Position numbers and translations under genes: made by a program | Assembly: GCF_002009175.1 (NCBI RefSeq) | Contig: NZ_CP018047.1 | Coordinates: 6,820,001 to 6,884,000 of the forward strand | Length of the DNA stretch: 64,000 nucleotides | Reading direction: 5' to 3' | Source of the DNA: Streptomyces niveus | GTDB taxonomy: Bacteria > Actinomycetota > Actinomycetes > Streptomycetales > Streptomycetaceae | Part shown: piece by piece, positions 22,244 through 33,101 of the stretch | Numbering within the stretch: position 1 is the stretch's first letter | Layout: each line of letters begins with the position of its first letter | The notes under the pieces: model-generated | Databases searched by the model: none | What the model was told of the DNA's origin: nothing | Seen by the model: the letters and a program-made list of their open reading frames with translations, nothing else

Positions 22244-22855
22244 GTGGCAACGGAACCGGACAAGGGCAGAAAACGCGGGCGCCCCGCCGCCGACCGGGCA
22301 GGACTCACCGCCGACCGGATCCTCACGACCGCCCTCGCCCTCGTCGACGAGCAGGGGCTCGATGCCCTGAGCATGCGCCGTCTGGCCCGGGAGCTGGGCG
22401 TGGATCCCATGTCGATCTACCACCACCTTCCCAACAAGGCCGCCGTCGTCTCGGGGCTCGTGGAACTCGTCTTCTCACGTCTGCGGTTGCCGCGGGCCCT
22501 GCCGGACGACTGGGCCGAGCAGGTGCGTGCCTGGGTGAACGCCTACCGGGACCTGACCCGGCGCCACCCCCGGCTCGTACTCCAGATCGTCACCGACCCG
22601 GTGGCGGTCGCACAGGCGGCGGAGATGATCAACGGCCCACTTCACGCCGCGCTGACCTCGGCGGGAGTGCCGGCGGACAAGGTCGACGCGTGCGCCGGCA
22701 TGTTCGTCGACTTCGCCAACGGGTTCGCCCTGGCAGAGCTCGAATCCCCGTCTCCCGCCCTGGCCGCGCGGCCCCCGCAGTCGCACTTCGACATCGGCAT
22801 GGACGTCATGATCCTCGGAGTCCACGCACTGACCGCAGGACACGACGACCGCTGA
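22244..22855 (+). CDS. TetR family regulator (TetR_C-type ligand domain)
   Basis: 203 aa from GTG. Residues 22-65 are the TetR helix-turn-helix (LTADRILTTALALVDEQG, then LSMRRLARELGVDPMSIYHH). The rest resembles the TetR/OtrR-type C-terminal domain that binds small hydrophobic ligands. It probably represses itself and the preceding flavin-barrel gene through the shared CTAC(G)-type sites. The frame begins exactly where a leaderless transcript would. Confidence 0.85.
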   Translation: MATEPDKGRKRGRPAADRAGLTADRILTTALALVDEQGLDALSMRRLARELGVDPMSIYHHLPNKAAVVSGLVELVFSRLRLPRALPDDWAEQVRAWVNAYRDLTRRHPRLVLQIVTDPVAVAQAAEMINGPLHAALTSAGVPADKVDACAGMFVDFANGFALAELESPSPALAARPPQSHFDIGMDVMILGVHALTAGHDDR

Positions 22856-23039
22856 CTCCATGGCCGTCGGCGGCGGTTCCGGGAGGGGCCGTCGCGACAC
22901 GAGGGGGTGTCCGATTCGTTCAAGACCTGGCCGGACCCGCGTGGTTACGTGGCCGGTAGGAGTACGAGTACGGCGGTCTGTACGGAGCGGGTCGAGTCGA
23001 CTCCCGGGGAGACCGGACGACAGAGAGGGAGTGGTCTTG

Positions 23040-23342
23040 ATGACCTCCGCACACGATGGGTCCGACCTCACCGAGCTGGTCAACGTCGGCCGTTCCGTGG
23101 CCCGTTACTTCGAGAGCGTCGGCGTCACCAGGATCGCGCAACTCGTGGGCGAGGAGCCGGTCGAACTCTACGAGCGGATGTCGGCCGCCGCCGGGCAGCG
23201 GCTCGACCCCTGTCTCCTCGACACCGTCATGTCCGCCGTGGACCAGGCCGAGGGAGAGCCCGCCCGCCCGTGGTGGCACTACACGCCCGAACGCAGACGA
23301 CTCCAGGCCGAGCGCCAGGCGCGGCTGCCCGCCGCACCGTGA
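23040..23342 (+). CDS. Cdd1-like helix-hairpin-helix protein
   Basis: 100 aa starting MTSAHDGSDLTELVNVGRSV. It matches the pathogenicity-locus Cdd1 family pattern: a helix-hairpin-helix module (LVNVGRSVARYFESVGVTRI), then VELYERMSAAAGQRLDPCLL and a closing W-W-H-Y-T-P. Family function is unknown; HhH modules usually bind DNA or protein. The ATG is 8 bp after AGGGAG; a GTG at 23031 is an in-frame alternative. Nothing definite is visible in the 184 bp between tetR and this gene. Confidence 0.75.
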   Translation: MTSAHDGSDLTELVNVGRSVARYFESVGVTRIAQLVGEEPVELYERMSAAAGQRLDPCLLDTVMSAVDQAEGEPARPWWHYTPERRRLQAERQARLPAAP

Positions 23343-23463
23343 ACGGCCTTTGGATGTCCGTCCCTCACCGAGACGCTATGGCGCCTGCCACCCAGCCCTG
23401 AGGACGCGTCAGATCTCTTGACTCGGACCACGCGCGTCGGACCACTCACCTCGGAACCGCGCC

Positions 23464-25089
23464 TCAGACCTCGCGTCCCAGATACGCCGCCAGCCGGTCG
23501 TTCCCGTTCGCGTCGCGCGGCGCCCGCCGTTCCGGGGCGAACGAGCCGCCCGCCGTGCGGGGCAGTGAGCCGTAGATCTCGTGTACCGAGGGCAGCACGG
23601 CGTCCGCGATCTCCGGTGCGAAGCCGGTCGGTTGGCCCGTGGCACTCGCCAAGTCCCAGCCGTGGACCAGCATTTCGATGAGCAACTGCTCCACCATCCG
23701 CCAACCGGGCGCGGGTCCGAAGCGCTCCTCGGGCAGCCCCGGCCGGCGGAAGGCCGTCAGCGTCGCGGCGGCGGCGTCCCGGAACGCGGCGACGTGATCG
23801 TCGCCCAGCCGGTCCACATCCGCGTCCGGGAGCGTGTCCGCACCCGTCGCCAGCCCCGCCCAGATCAGGTTCTCCCACACCAGGTGGCCGAGCAGCGCGC
23901 GTACGTCCCAGTCGGCGCACGGCGTCGGGTCGCGGAACCGGCCCGGCCCGACGCCCGCGACCAGCTTCCCGACCTCGCCCAGAACGCTCGCGCAGGTCTC
24001 CACGATCCGGTCCGGACGCAGCGCCACCGACGCCTCCCGAGCGTCGGCCGAGCCCGCCGCGTCGCCCGCGTACAGGGCCTCGTGCCGGGCGGCCAAGGCG
24101 CCCGGCGCCGGATTCGCCCGCAGCGCGGTCATCAGCCACTCGCCGGGCGCCGCGAGCCCCGGACGCACCGGAAGGCCGTTGATGAGGCAGATCAGTTGCC
24201 AGTACCGCTCCACGCCCGGATCGGCCGCCGTCTCCAACTGCGCCAGCAGCAGCCCGCGCGCCTCGGCGCCGTCGGTCCGCGGTGCTGTCCCCGCCTGCCG
24301 TGTCACGCCCTCCTGGGTGGGGATCCACTCGGCGACCACCGCGCCGACGACGTCGTCCGCCGACGGTGAGTCCGGCGCGAGGCCCTCCGCCATGGCCGCC
24401 GATACCCGGCGCACCCAGAACTCCGTCATGCGCTCGGCGGCCCTGACATGCTCCTCCTCGTGGACCGAGGGGGAGTGCTCCGCCGCGTATTCGGCCATCG
24501 CGCGCAGCCCGGCCGACACGGCCGGATCCCGGACGAGAGCGCTCAGTTCGAACCAGGCGTCGACCTGCGCGGCGGTGGGATCGGCCGGCAGATCGGGCGT
24601 GGCGGCGAGCAGGGCGTCGCGGTAGCCGGGGGCGTCGACGCCGTCGAGCGCGCCCGTCACAAACGTACGGATGGTCTCCTCGCGCTCGGCCGCCGACATC
24701 CGGGTCAGCTCGGTCAGCACCCGCAGCTCCTCGGCCGTCGACCCGCGCCGCCCGGCCGAACGCAGCACCGCGAGCTGGAGCCGGAGCGTACGGATCTGGG
24801 CCTCCAGCGCGTCGGCGTGGACCGCGGCCGTCTCCGCGAGGCCGTGCTCACGGTCCAGGACGCCCCGGATCTCCGCCAGCCCCAGCCCGAGATCGCGGAG
24901 CGTCCGGGCCAGATCGAGCCGGGCGACGGCCTCGGGGCCGTATCTGCGGTAGCCGGACGCGGAGCGGCCGGCCGGCGGCGCGATGCCGAGGTCCGACCAG
25001 TGCCGGACGAGTTTGACCGAGAGGCCGGTGCGGGCGGCGAGTTCGCCGATGGTGAATTCCGGCGGCCCGGGTGGGGTGTCGTTGCGCAT
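23464..25089 (-). CDS. MerR regulator fused to a TIGR03086-type (mycothiol-dependent/DinB-fold) domain
   Basis: 541 aa. Residues 11-78 are a MerR winged helix ([40 protein letters not shown]), followed by the dimerisation coiled coil to about 125. A TipAS-like helical segment covers about 125-330. The last 200 residues match the TIGR03086/MDMPI pattern ([28 protein letters not shown], start and end quoted in pieces; later [13 protein letters not shown]). That domain is common in mycothiol-dependent proteins. A regulator carrying an enzyme-like sensor is unusual. The gene is divergent from rpe and driven by a textbook MerR promoter. Confidence 0.8.
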   Translation of the reverse strand: MRNDTPPGPPEFTIGELAARTGLSVKLVRHWSDLGIAPPAGRSASGYRRYGPEAVARLDLARTLRDLGLGLAEIRGVLDREHGLAETAAVHADALEAQIRTLRLQLAVLRSAGRRGSTAEELRVLTELTRMSAAEREETIRTFVTGALDGVDAPGYRDALLAATPDLPADPTAAQVDAWFELSALVRDPAVSAGLRAMAEYAAEHSPSVHEEEHVRAAERMTEFWVRRVSAAMAEGLAPDSPSADDVVGAVVAEWIPTQEGVTRQAGTAPRTDGAEARGLLLAQLETAADPGVERYWQLICLINGLPVRPGLAAPGEWLMTALRANPAPGALAARHEALYAGDAAGSADAREASVALRPDRIVETCASVLGEVGKLVAGVGPGRFRDPTPCADWDVRALLGHLVWENLIWAGLATGADTLPDADVDRLGDDHVAAFRDAAAATLTAFRRPGLPEERFGPAPGWRMVEQLLIEMLVHGWDLASATGQPTGFAPEIADAVLPSVHEIYGSLPRTAGGSFAPERRAPRDANGNDRLAAYLGREV

Positions 25090-25095
25090 GCGGCC

Positions 25096-25126
25096 ACTCT
25101 CAGGTCTCCCACGCTGGGAGAGTCAA
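25096..25126 (-). promoter_or_regulatory. MerR-type promoter with 19-bp spacer
   Basis: Read on the minus strand: TTGACT (25126-25121), a 19-bp spacer containing the perfect dyad CTCCCA-N3-TGGGAG (25120-25106), and GAGAGT (25101-25096) as -10. The start would fall at about 25090, directly at the ATG (25089), so the mRNA is probably leaderless. The long spacer with a central dyad is diagnostic of MerR-controlled promoters. Confidence 0.75.
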
Positions 25127-25279
25127 GGCACTCCGCGCCCAAGAGCCCCCGGCCCCCCGCCCTCGTACTGCCCCGCCCACGGCGCCGAATCGCGAGGATT
25201 GCGCGGACTGTGCCCGTCCCCCGGCCCCTTGCCGCGCAACGAGGCGGGGAAGTCGCCCGGAGCATGGCAGGCTTGGCAC

Positions 25280-25963
25280 ATGGCTCAGATCAACCCCAGC
25301 ATCCTGTCCGCCGATTTCGCACGTCTGGCCGAGGAGGCGAAGGCGGCCGAGGGCGCCGACTGGCTCCACGTCGATGTCATGGACAACCACTTCGTGCCCA
25401 ATCTGACTCTCGGTGTGCCGGTGGTCGAAGCGCTCGCCCGCGCGACGGAGACCCCGCTGGACTGCCACCTGATGATCGAGGAACCCGATCGCTGGGCTCC
25501 GCAGTACGTCGAGGCCGGCGCCGGTTCGGTCACCTTCCACGCGGAGGCCGCGGCGGCCCCCGTACGGCTCGCACGCGAGATCCGCGCCAAGGGCGCGCGC
25601 GCCTCGATGGCGCTGAAGCCCGCGACACCTGTCGAGCCGTACGAGGACCTGCTCCCCGAGCTGGACATGCTGCTGATCATGACGGTGGAGCCGGGCTTCG
25701 GCGGTCAGGCGTTCCTGGACATCATGCTGCCCAAGATCCGCCGTACCCGTGAGCTGATCTCCAAGCACGGCCTCGAACTGTGGCTCCAGGTCGACGGTGG
25801 TGTCTCGGCCGCCACCATCGAACGCTGTGCCGAGGCGGGGGCGGACGTCTTCGTCGCCGGTTCGGCGGTGTACGGGACGGACGACCCGGCGGCGGCCGTA
25901 CGGATGCTGCGCCACCAGGCCGACGAGGCGACCGCCTCGGCCGGCTGGTCCTGCGCCCACTGA
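25280..25963 (+). CDS. rpe: Ribulose-phosphate 3-epimerase
   Basis: 227 aa, a TIM barrel that interconverts ribulose-5-P and xylulose-5-P in the pentose phosphate pathway. [17 protein letters not shown] opens the protein. [18 protein letters not shown] and [19 protein letters not shown] metal and catalytic motifs (Asp, His) are intact, as is the phosphate loop [19 protein letters not shown]. The ATG at 25280 is chosen by homology, because the frame runs on 99 codons upstream. The C-terminal 20 residues are a species-specific tail. Confidence 0.95.
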   Translation: MAQINPSILSADFARLAEEAKAAEGADWLHVDVMDNHFVPNLTLGVPVVEALARATETPLDCHLMIEEPDRWAPQYVEAGAGSVTFHAEAAAAPVRLAREIRAKGARASMALKPATPVEPYEDLLPELDMLLIMTVEPGFGGQAFLDIMLPKIRRTRELISKHGLELWLQVDGGVSAATIERCAEAGADVFVAGSAVYGTDDPAAAVRMLRHQADEATASAGWSCAH

Positions 25964-26065
25964 GACGCAATTCCACGCGGCCACCGGGCCACGGCTACAT
26001 GAACGGCGCCCATCCGGGCTGATCAAGGACCGCCGAATCTGACAGGATGAGAGCGCGTCCAGAGT

Positions 26066-27115
26066 GTGAACAGCAGTGAGGAGATCGCGGTGTCTGGTAT
26101 GTCGGCGGGTCGGCCGGCCCTGCGCATGGGACCCGCGGAATTGGTGCAGGCCGCGGCCATGGCCCGCCGCTTCTATCTGGAGGGCAAGTCCAAGATCCAG
26201 ATCGCCGAGGAGTTCGGCGTCAGCCGCTTCAAAGTGGCCCGGGTCCTGGAGACCGCGCTCGAACGCGACCTCGTGAGGATCGAGATCCGCGTCCCGGCCG
26301 AGCTGGACGCCGAGCGTTCCGACGCCCTGCGCGCCCGCTACGGTCTGCGGCACGCCGTCGTCGTGGAGTCGCCCGCCGAGGGTGCCGACGAGTCGCCCGA
26401 CCCCGAGAACCTCGGTGAGGTCGCCGCCGATCTCCTGGGCGAACTGGTGGTCGAGGGCGATGTCCTCGGGCTGGCCTGGGGCCGCTCCACCATCCATATG
26501 GCCGCCGCGCTCGACCGCCTGCCGCCCTGCACCGTCGTCCAGCTGACCGGTGTGTACGACGCGGGCACCGCCGAGCGCGGCTCCGTCGAGGCCGTACGCC
26601 GCGCCGCCCAGGTCTCCGGCGGCGAGGCGCACCCCATCTACGCCCCGATGCTGCTGCCCGACCCGGCGACGGCCGCCGCGCTGCGCAGCCAGACCGGTAT
26701 CGCCCGGGCCTTCGACTACTTCGACAAGGTCACCGTCGCCGCCGTCTCCATCGGCTCCTGGGAGGCGGGGATCTCCACGGTCCACGACATGCTCACCGAC
26801 GAGGAGCGTTCGCACTACGCGTCCCTCGGGGTCGAGGCCGAGATGTCCGCCCACCTCTTCGACGCGGAGGGCCGGCGGGTCGGACGGGACCTGGGCGAGC
26901 GGTGCATCACCGTGGAGGCCGACCGGCTGCGCCGTATCCCCGAGGTCGTCGCGATCGCGGGCGGCCAGCGCAAGGGCGCGGCCATCGGAGCCGTACTGAG
27001 ATCCGGGCTGGTCACGAGCCTGGTCACCGACACCGCCGCGGCCGACTTCCTGCTGCACGACTTCGCGCCCGGCCCGCGCCCCGCCCTGGAGCGCAAGGAC
27101 CCGGACGGCGAGTAG
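26066..27115 (+). CDS. SorC/DeoR-type sugar-binding transcriptional regulator
   Basis: 349 aa from GTG. Residues about 24-70 form the DNA-binding domain (LVQAAAMARRFYLEGKSKIQ, then EEFGVSRFKVARVLETA). The remaining 270 residues match the SorC sugar-phosphate-binding fold related to phosphosugar isomerases (GDVLGLAWGRSTIHMAAALD, RRIPEVVAIAGGQRKGAAIG). The position next to rpe suggests that it senses a pentose or ketose phosphate; that is inference. In-frame alternatives are GTG 26090 and ATG 26099. Confidence 0.85.
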   Translation: MNSSEEIAVSGMSAGRPALRMGPAELVQAAAMARRFYLEGKSKIQIAEEFGVSRFKVARVLETALERDLVRIEIRVPAELDAERSDALRARYGLRHAVVVESPAEGADESPDPENLGEVAADLLGELVVEGDVLGLAWGRSTIHMAAALDRLPPCTVVQLTGVYDAGTAERGSVEAVRRAAQVSGGEAHPIYAPMLLPDPATAAALRSQTGIARAFDYFDKVTVAAVSIGSWEAGISTVHDMLTDEERSHYASLGVEAEMSAHLFDAEGRRVGRDLGERCITVEADRLRRIPEVVAIAGGQRKGAAIGAVLRSGLVTSLVTDTAAADFLLHDFAPGPRPALERKDPDGE

Positions 27116-28811
<1,696 letters not shown>

Positions 28812-28937
28812 GACTGTCCGGTTTGTCCGGCCGGCTCGGAAATCTTTTCGGCCGCTCGGCCATCCGGCCGCGACGGTGGTGACCGAGCCGCTTCCACCCC
28901 TCTGACCAGGCCTTTCCTCGCCCTGGCACGAGACGCT

Positions 28938-28969
28938 GTCCCGGTTGCCGCAGTCGCGGCGACCGGGAC
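28938..28969. terminator. Hairpin after guaB1
   Basis: 14-bp stem with one G-U pair (arms 28938-28951 and 28956-28969) and a 4-nt loop, 126 bp past the guaB1 stop and upstream of the sigma-factor promoter. Confidence 0.6.
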
Positions 28970-29015
28970 CGGCGTACTCCGGTCGGAGACCGGAGGACAT
29001 GACTTGGTTGGGTCT

Positions 29016-29021
29016 GGGTAC
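29016..29021 (+). promoter_or_regulatory. GGGTAC -10 element typical of SigB/SigH-class promoters
   Basis: GGGTAC 41 bp before the sigma-factor GTG matches the -10 of Streptomyces SigB/SigH promoters (GNNT-N14-16-GGGTAC/T). An exact GNNT -35 at the right spacing is not present, so this is only a half match. It would fit autoregulation or cross-regulation within this sigma class. Confidence 0.4.
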
Positions 29022-29061
29022 ACGGGCTGTGCACTGTCCAACGGAGCAAGGGGAGGACACA

Positions 29062-29934
29062 GTGTCCATGGCGAGCACAGTCCCGACCGAGAGCACGCAG
29101 TACGGAACCCACCAGGCCGACATGGCGGAACTGGGACTTCCGTACGTGGAATGCCCGGGGGACGTGGCACCCAAGGACGCGCGGGAGATTTCGCGGATCT
29201 TCTTCGTCCGGCTGGCAGAGCTGGAGGAAGGCACCCACGAGCACCAGTACGTCCGCAACACCCTGATCGAGCTCAACCTGGCCCTGGTGCGGTACGCGGC
29301 GACGCGCTTCCGTAACCGCTCGGACCAGATGGAGGACATCGTCCAGGTCGGCACCATCGGCCTCATCAAGGCGATCGACCGCTTCGAGCTCAGCCGTGAG
29401 GTGGAGTTCGCGACGTTCGCCGTCCCGTACATCGTCGGTGAGATCAAGCGGTTCTTCCGTGACACGAGCTGGGCCGTGCATGTACCGCGCCGGCTCCAGG
29501 AGTTGCGGATCGACCTGGCCAAGGCGACGGACGAACTGTCGCAGCGGCTGGACCGCGCCCCGACGACGGCCGAACTCGCCGAATACCTGAACCTCGACGA
29601 GAACGAGGTCATCGAAGGCGTCGTCGCGAGCAACGGCTACACCGCCGGCTCGATCGACATGCCGACCGACGACACCGCCGAATCGTCCTCCAAGCTCTCC
29701 GACCGACTCGGCGCGCCCGACGCGCAGTTGGAGGCGGCGGAGAACGTGCAGGCGCTCAAGCCGCTGATCGACGAGCTGGACGAGCGCGAGAAGTGGATCC
29801 TCCAGATGCGCTTCGGCGCGGAGATGACGCAGTCGGAGATCGGGCAGGAGCTGGGCGTCTCCCAGATGCATGTGTCGCGACTGCTGTCCCGGATCACCGG
29901 ACGGCTGCGGGAGGGTCTGCTCGCCGTCGAGTGA
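29062..29934 (+). CDS. RNA polymerase sigma factor, SigB/SigF/SigG subfamily
   Basis: 290 aa from GTG, with ggggagg 6 bp upstream. Region 2 (about 60-130) has DIVQVGTIGLIKAIDRFELS and FATFAVPYIVGEIKRFFRDT. Region 3 is RRLQELRIDLAKATDELSQR, and region 4 (about 225-280) is LDEREKWILQMRFGAEMTQS followed by LGVSQMHVSRLLSRI. This class (several paralogs in Streptomyces) serves osmotic or oxidative stress and development and is controlled by RsbW-like anti-sigma kinases. The next gene, on the opposite strand, encodes such a kinase, an unusual convergent arrangement. Which named paralog it is cannot be told. Confidence 0.9.
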   Translation: MSMASTVPTESTQYGTHQADMAELGLPYVECPGDVAPKDAREISRIFFVRLAELEEGTHEHQYVRNTLIELNLALVRYAATRFRNRSDQMEDIVQVGTIGLIKAIDRFELSREVEFATFAVPYIVGEIKRFFRDTSWAVHVPRRLQELRIDLAKATDELSQRLDRAPTTAELAEYLNLDENEVIEGVVASNGYTAGSIDMPTDDTAESSSKLSDRLGAPDAQLEAAENVQALKPLIDELDEREKWILQMRFGAEMTQSEIGQELGVSQMHVSRLLSRITGRLREGLLAVE

Positions 29935-29957
29935 GGCGAAGGACCACCAGGAAATCA

Positions 29958-30020
29958 CGTATGCGAATGGTGGAGGGGAAGGCCCGGGACCCGGGCCTTC
30001 CCCTCCACCATTCGCATACG
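29958..30020. terminator. Bidirectional terminator: 31-bp perfect inverted repeat
   Basis: Arms 29958-29988 and 29990-30020 are exact reverse complements around a single base, centred between the convergent sigma-factor and anti-sigma-like genes. It is one of the longest perfect stems in the window and also contains the first bases after the kinase stop. Confidence 0.9.
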
Positions 30021-30024
30021 CGCG

Positions 30025-30450
30025 TCAGACCTGGGCCGCCGGCCGGTCCCAGACCGCCTGCACCCGCTTGCCCTCCGGCAGCGGCCGGATCTCCACGCGG
30101 CTCGCCAGCCTCAGCACCATGTGCCAGCCGAATCCGCCACCGCCGCCGAAGTCGGGGTCGCGCGCGACGGGCGGCTGCGGGCTCGAATCGTCGATCTCCA
30201 CGACCAACGACTCCCGCCCGGCCGTGAGATGGAGCCGCCACCAGCCGGATGTGTGCCGGACGGCGTTCGCCACCAGCTCGGAGACGACCAGCAGCACCGC
30301 GTCCAGGTCCGCCCAGGGGCAGTGCTGCGTCAGGAAGTCGGCGGCGGCCCTGCGGGCGGACGCGGTGTCCCGGTGCGGTGATTCCACGACCACCACGTGC
30401 GGTTCTTCGTTCATCTCACTCGCTCGCCTACCCCGTTCTCGGGCAACCAT
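30025..30450 (-). CDS. RsbW-like ATP-binding protein (anti-sigma kinase type)
   Basis: 141 aa. GHKL-type ATPase fold: VVSELVANAVRHTSGWW (N box) near residues 54-70, VEIDDSSPQPPV (G1 box) near 85-96, and GGGGFGWHMVLRLAS (G2 region) near 101-115. Proteins like this bind SigB-class sigma factors or phosphorylate anti-anti-sigma factors, but Streptomyces has dozens, so partnership with the adjacent sigma factor is only suggested. ATG 30450 has GGAGGGA just upstream. A later ATG (30414) has no good ribosome site. Confidence 0.8.
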   Translation of the reverse strand: MVARERGRRASEMNEEPHVVVVESPHRDTASARRAAADFLTQHCPWADLDAVLLVVSELVANAVRHTSGWWRLHLTAGRESLVVEIDDSSPQPPVARDPDFGGGGGFGWHMVLRLASRVEIRPLPEGKRVQAVWDRPAAQV

Positions 30451-30498
30451 GAAGTCCCTCCGCGGGGGAGCTGACCGGCCGGAACGGGACGGGACGGG

Positions 30499-31509
30499 CT
30501 AACCGGCCGACGCCACGAACGGGGGTACGAATCTCGTTCCGCGCAGGGCGGCCGTGACCGCCTCCGCCATGAGTACATGCCCGCTGTCGCCGGGATGCAG
30601 TCCGTCCACCAGATGCTCCGCGCGGAGCAGGTCCCGGCCCGGCAGCAGCAGAAGCCGTTCGTCGCCCGCCGCGACACTGTCGAGTACGGCTTCCTCCATG
30701 GCCGTGCGGAGCTCCGCGAGCGTCGCCCCGAGCGCGTTGCGGGTGTGCTCGGCGGCGGGCCGCAGCACCGGCGAGAGCAGCAGAAGCGGGGTGGCGGGCT
30801 GCCCGTCGCGTACGAGAGCGAGGAACGCCCGCACCGTCTCGTAGAGCAGCGGCGCCGAATACGGGGCCCCGGACCAGCAGTTGGTGCCGAAGGCCAGGGT
30901 GAGCAGATCGGCGGGGAGCGCGGCGATATGGGTGGCGGTGACCAGTTCGCCACGGGCGGCGCCCGCGTAACCGAGATTGACCGTGTCCAGGCCGAGCGCG
31001 CGGCCGGCGACGGCGGGCCAGGAGTGTGCGGGGCGCGTCGACCACCAGCCCTCGGTGATCGAGTCGCCGTGGACGATCCAGCGCGGGCGCGGCGGCGCCG
31101 GGGTGACGGAACCGCCGACCGCCCGCAGGCCCAGGATCACGGGCGCGTGCGCCTCGGGGAGGTGGACCGTGAACGGGCCGGGGGACGCGGGCAGTTCGAT
31201 ACGGACCGACCGCTCACGCGCCGGTTCGCCGAACGTCTCGCCCAAGTGGCGGTCGTCCTCCCAGAGGGCGAAGCCGTGGGCGAGTTCGAGCAGCGGGTCT
31301 CCGGGCTCCGGCACACCGGCGCGGTAACGGATCTCCAGGGCGTACGCGTCGTCGGACACGAACTCCAGCCGTACACCGATCGGGAGCGCCGCGCGCGCGG
31401 CGATGTCCCACGGCAGCCGGGTCAGATCGGCGGGGTCCGCACGCGTCACCCGGTCGCCGTCCCTCCAGCCCACGCCACGCAGGAAGGGGGCGGGATCCAG
31501 CCAGCTCAT
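30499..31509 (-). CDS. SGNH/GDSL family esterase-hydrolase
   Basis: 336 aa starting MSWLDPAPFLRGVGW, with GAGGAGAAC just before the ATG. The N-terminal 150 residues form a beta-rich accessory domain. The SGNH blocks are intact: GDSITEGW (nucleophile Ser, near residue 155), NLGYAGAA (Gly), FGTNCWSG (Asn) and DGLHPGDSGH (Asp and His). It resembles two-domain carbohydrate or lipid esterases. No signal peptide is seen, so it is probably cytoplasmic. Divergent from the Lrp gene. Substrate unknown. Confidence 0.85.
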   Translation of the reverse strand: MSWLDPAPFLRGVGWRDGDRVTRADPADLTRLPWDIAARAALPIGVRLEFVSDDAYALEIRYRAGVPEPGDPLLELAHGFALWEDDRHLGETFGEPARERSVRIELPASPGPFTVHLPEAHAPVILGLRAVGGSVTPAPPRPRWIVHGDSITEGWWSTRPAHSWPAVAGRALGLDTVNLGYAGAARGELVTATHIAALPADLLTLAFGTNCWSGAPYSAPLLYETVRAFLALVRDGQPATPLLLLSPVLRPAAEHTRNALGATLAELRTAMEEAVLDSVAAGDERLLLLPGRDLLRAEHLVDGLHPGDSGHVLMAEAVTAALRGTRFVPPFVASAG

Positions 31510-31815
31510 CGTTCTCCTCGATCGCGGTCGGTCGGACGGTCGGCCGTCGCGCCGGTCACCAGGCCCGTCGCCCGGCGCGTGCGGGCCACTCGCGTACGGG
31601 CCCGATGTCATGGGTGCCCCGAAAAGCGCCCGAAATGTTCCGCCGTCCTCGCGGTCGTGGCTCGGCCACCGTGATGGCCGGCCTCGCGGAGATCACCTGG
31701 GTGGTCTTCGGAATCCGGCTGACCGCCGGCCACGTGGTCTACTTCGGATACGGGGCGCGCCGCCCCGGCCGGCCACGGCACAGCCACCACCCGCAGAGAA
31801 GTGATCCCACCCGCA
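31510..31815. other. Divergent intergenic region, SGNH hydrolase / Lrp gene
   Basis: About 306 bp that should hold both promoters. An open plus frame exists (from about 31605) but lacks a ribosome site and protein-like composition. I see no clear hexamer pair or long dyad. Confidence 0.3.
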
Positions 31816-32271
31816 GTGCGACTGAACAAGCTCGACGAACGCATCGTGCACGCCCTCGCCGAGGACGCCCGCCGCTCCTTCGCGGACATCGGCTCCGAGG
31901 TCGGCCTCTCGGCGCCCGCCGTGAAGCGGCGGGTCGACCGGCTGCGTGCCGAGGGCGCCATCACCGGCTTCACCGTACGGGTGGACCCGGCGGCGCTCGG
32001 CTGGGAGACAGAGGGGTTCGTCGAGATCTACTGCCGGCACAAGACCTCGCCCGAGGACATCCGGCGTGGTCTGTCGCGCTACCCGGAGGTGGTGTCCGCG
32101 TCGACCGTCACCGGCGACGCCGACGCCGTGGTCCAGGTCTTCGCCTCCGACATGCGTCACTTCGAGCGGGTGCTCGAACAGATCGCGGGGGAGCCGTACG
32201 TGGAACGCACGAAGTCCGTGCTGGTGCTCTCACCGCTGCTCAGGCGCTTCTCGTCGGGCGCACCGGGCTGA
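31816..32271 (+). CDS. Lrp/AsnC family transcriptional regulator
   Basis: 151 aa if the GTG at 31816 is used (MRLNKLDERIVHALAEDARR). The helix-turn-helix is at about 18-45 (FADIGSEVGLSAPAVKRRVD) and the RAM ligand domain at about 65-145 (TVTGDADAVVQVFASDMRHF). Such regulators sense amino acids and control their catabolism. It lies near an amidase and an aromatic amino acid monooxygenase, whose promoter carries phased repeats, so these are candidate targets. GTG 31801 is an alternative start. Confidence 0.85.
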   Translation: MRLNKLDERIVHALAEDARRSFADIGSEVGLSAPAVKRRVDRLRAEGAITGFTVRVDPAALGWETEGFVEIYCRHKTSPEDIRRGLSRYPEVVSASTVTGDADAVVQVFASDMRHFERVLEQIAGEPYVERTKSVLVLSPLLRRFSSGAPG

Positions 32272-32290
32272 CGGACCGGCCGGCCGCGGT

Positions 32291-32325
32291 GCCGGGGCTC
32301 CCGTCCCCTGTGCGGGAGCCCCGGC
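32291..32325. terminator. Terminator between Lrp gene and secreted-protein gene
   Basis: 13-bp perfect stem (arms 32291-32303 and 32313-32325) with a 9-nt loop, between convergent stops. Confidence 0.8.
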
Positions 32326-32338
32326 CGTCACCGCCGGC

Positions 32339-32929
32339 TCAGAGCCGCGGCTCCCAGGGCAGCACCGTGAAGTCGCCGGTGCCCGCCCTGACCGTCTCGA
32401 ACGGTGCGGAGCTGACGCACTTGGGCAGCGGACCCTGGTCGACCGGGCTGCCGGTGGAGGCCCAGCTGTAGCCGAGACGGTCCTTGCGGCCCAGGTCGTG
32501 CACGGTGACGCCGACCCGCTTGCCCTCGGCCCCTTCCAGATCGGACTCGGTGATGACGCCGCTCACGACGGCCACCTTCCCGCCGGTCACCAGGCAGTCG
32601 ACCTTCACCTCGGCCGAGGCGCCGTCGCCGTTCAGATAGTGGCTGAAGCGGAAGGTGCCGGTGGCCTTGCTCGGGTCGTCGGTGTCCTCGGCGGCGAGGT
32701 GGGCGTCGAAGGTGAAGGTGATGTCGTCACCGAGCGAGCGGTACAGCTTGGCGGTGCCGGTCAGGGCCGCCGCCTCCCGCTCCGTGCTCCGGTCGCCCGC
32801 CCCGGCGCCGTTGTCGTCCGACGCGGCGGCCGGTCCGCCGCCGGCGGCGAGGGCGGTGGCGATCAGCAGCGCGGTTCCCACCGCGGCGGCACGGGTGCGG
32901 CGGCGGGCCGACGGTGCGGCAAGGCTCAT
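32339..32929 (-). CDS. Hypothetical secreted protein
   Basis: 196 aa. Residues 1-37 form a Sec signal peptide: basic start (MSLAAPSARRRTRAAA), hydrophobic core (VGTALLIATALAAGG) and AAA-S cleavage region. The mature part is about 160 residues of predicted beta structure with two cysteines (VDCLV and PKCVS) that could form a disulfide. AAEDTDDPSKATGTFRFSHY is a typical stretch. No family is recognised. AAGGGG 8 bp before the ATG is the ribosome site. Divergent from the nitrilase gene. Confidence 0.75.
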   Translation of the reverse strand: MSLAAPSARRRTRAAAVGTALLIATALAAGGGPAAASDDNGAGAGDRSTEREAAALTGTAKLYRSLGDDITFTFDAHLAAEDTDDPSKATGTFRFSHYLNGDGASAEVKVDCLVTGGKVAVVSGVITESDLEGAEGKRVGVTVHDLGRKDRLGYSWASTGSPVDQGPLPKCVSSAPFETVRAGTGDFTVLPWEPRL

Positions 32930-33101
32930 GGAAAACCCCTTCTCGGGAGTACCGGTTCCCCCGGTACGGATGTCACTGCGGATGTTGCGCGCCCGGTGCT
33001 TCCCGGGCCTGATCACCGTCCCGCGCCGGCCCACTCCCGGGCGTCCCGCCACGGTCCCCACCCGCTCCGCCGCACGGCGGAGAACCGCGTACGACCAGCG
33101 G

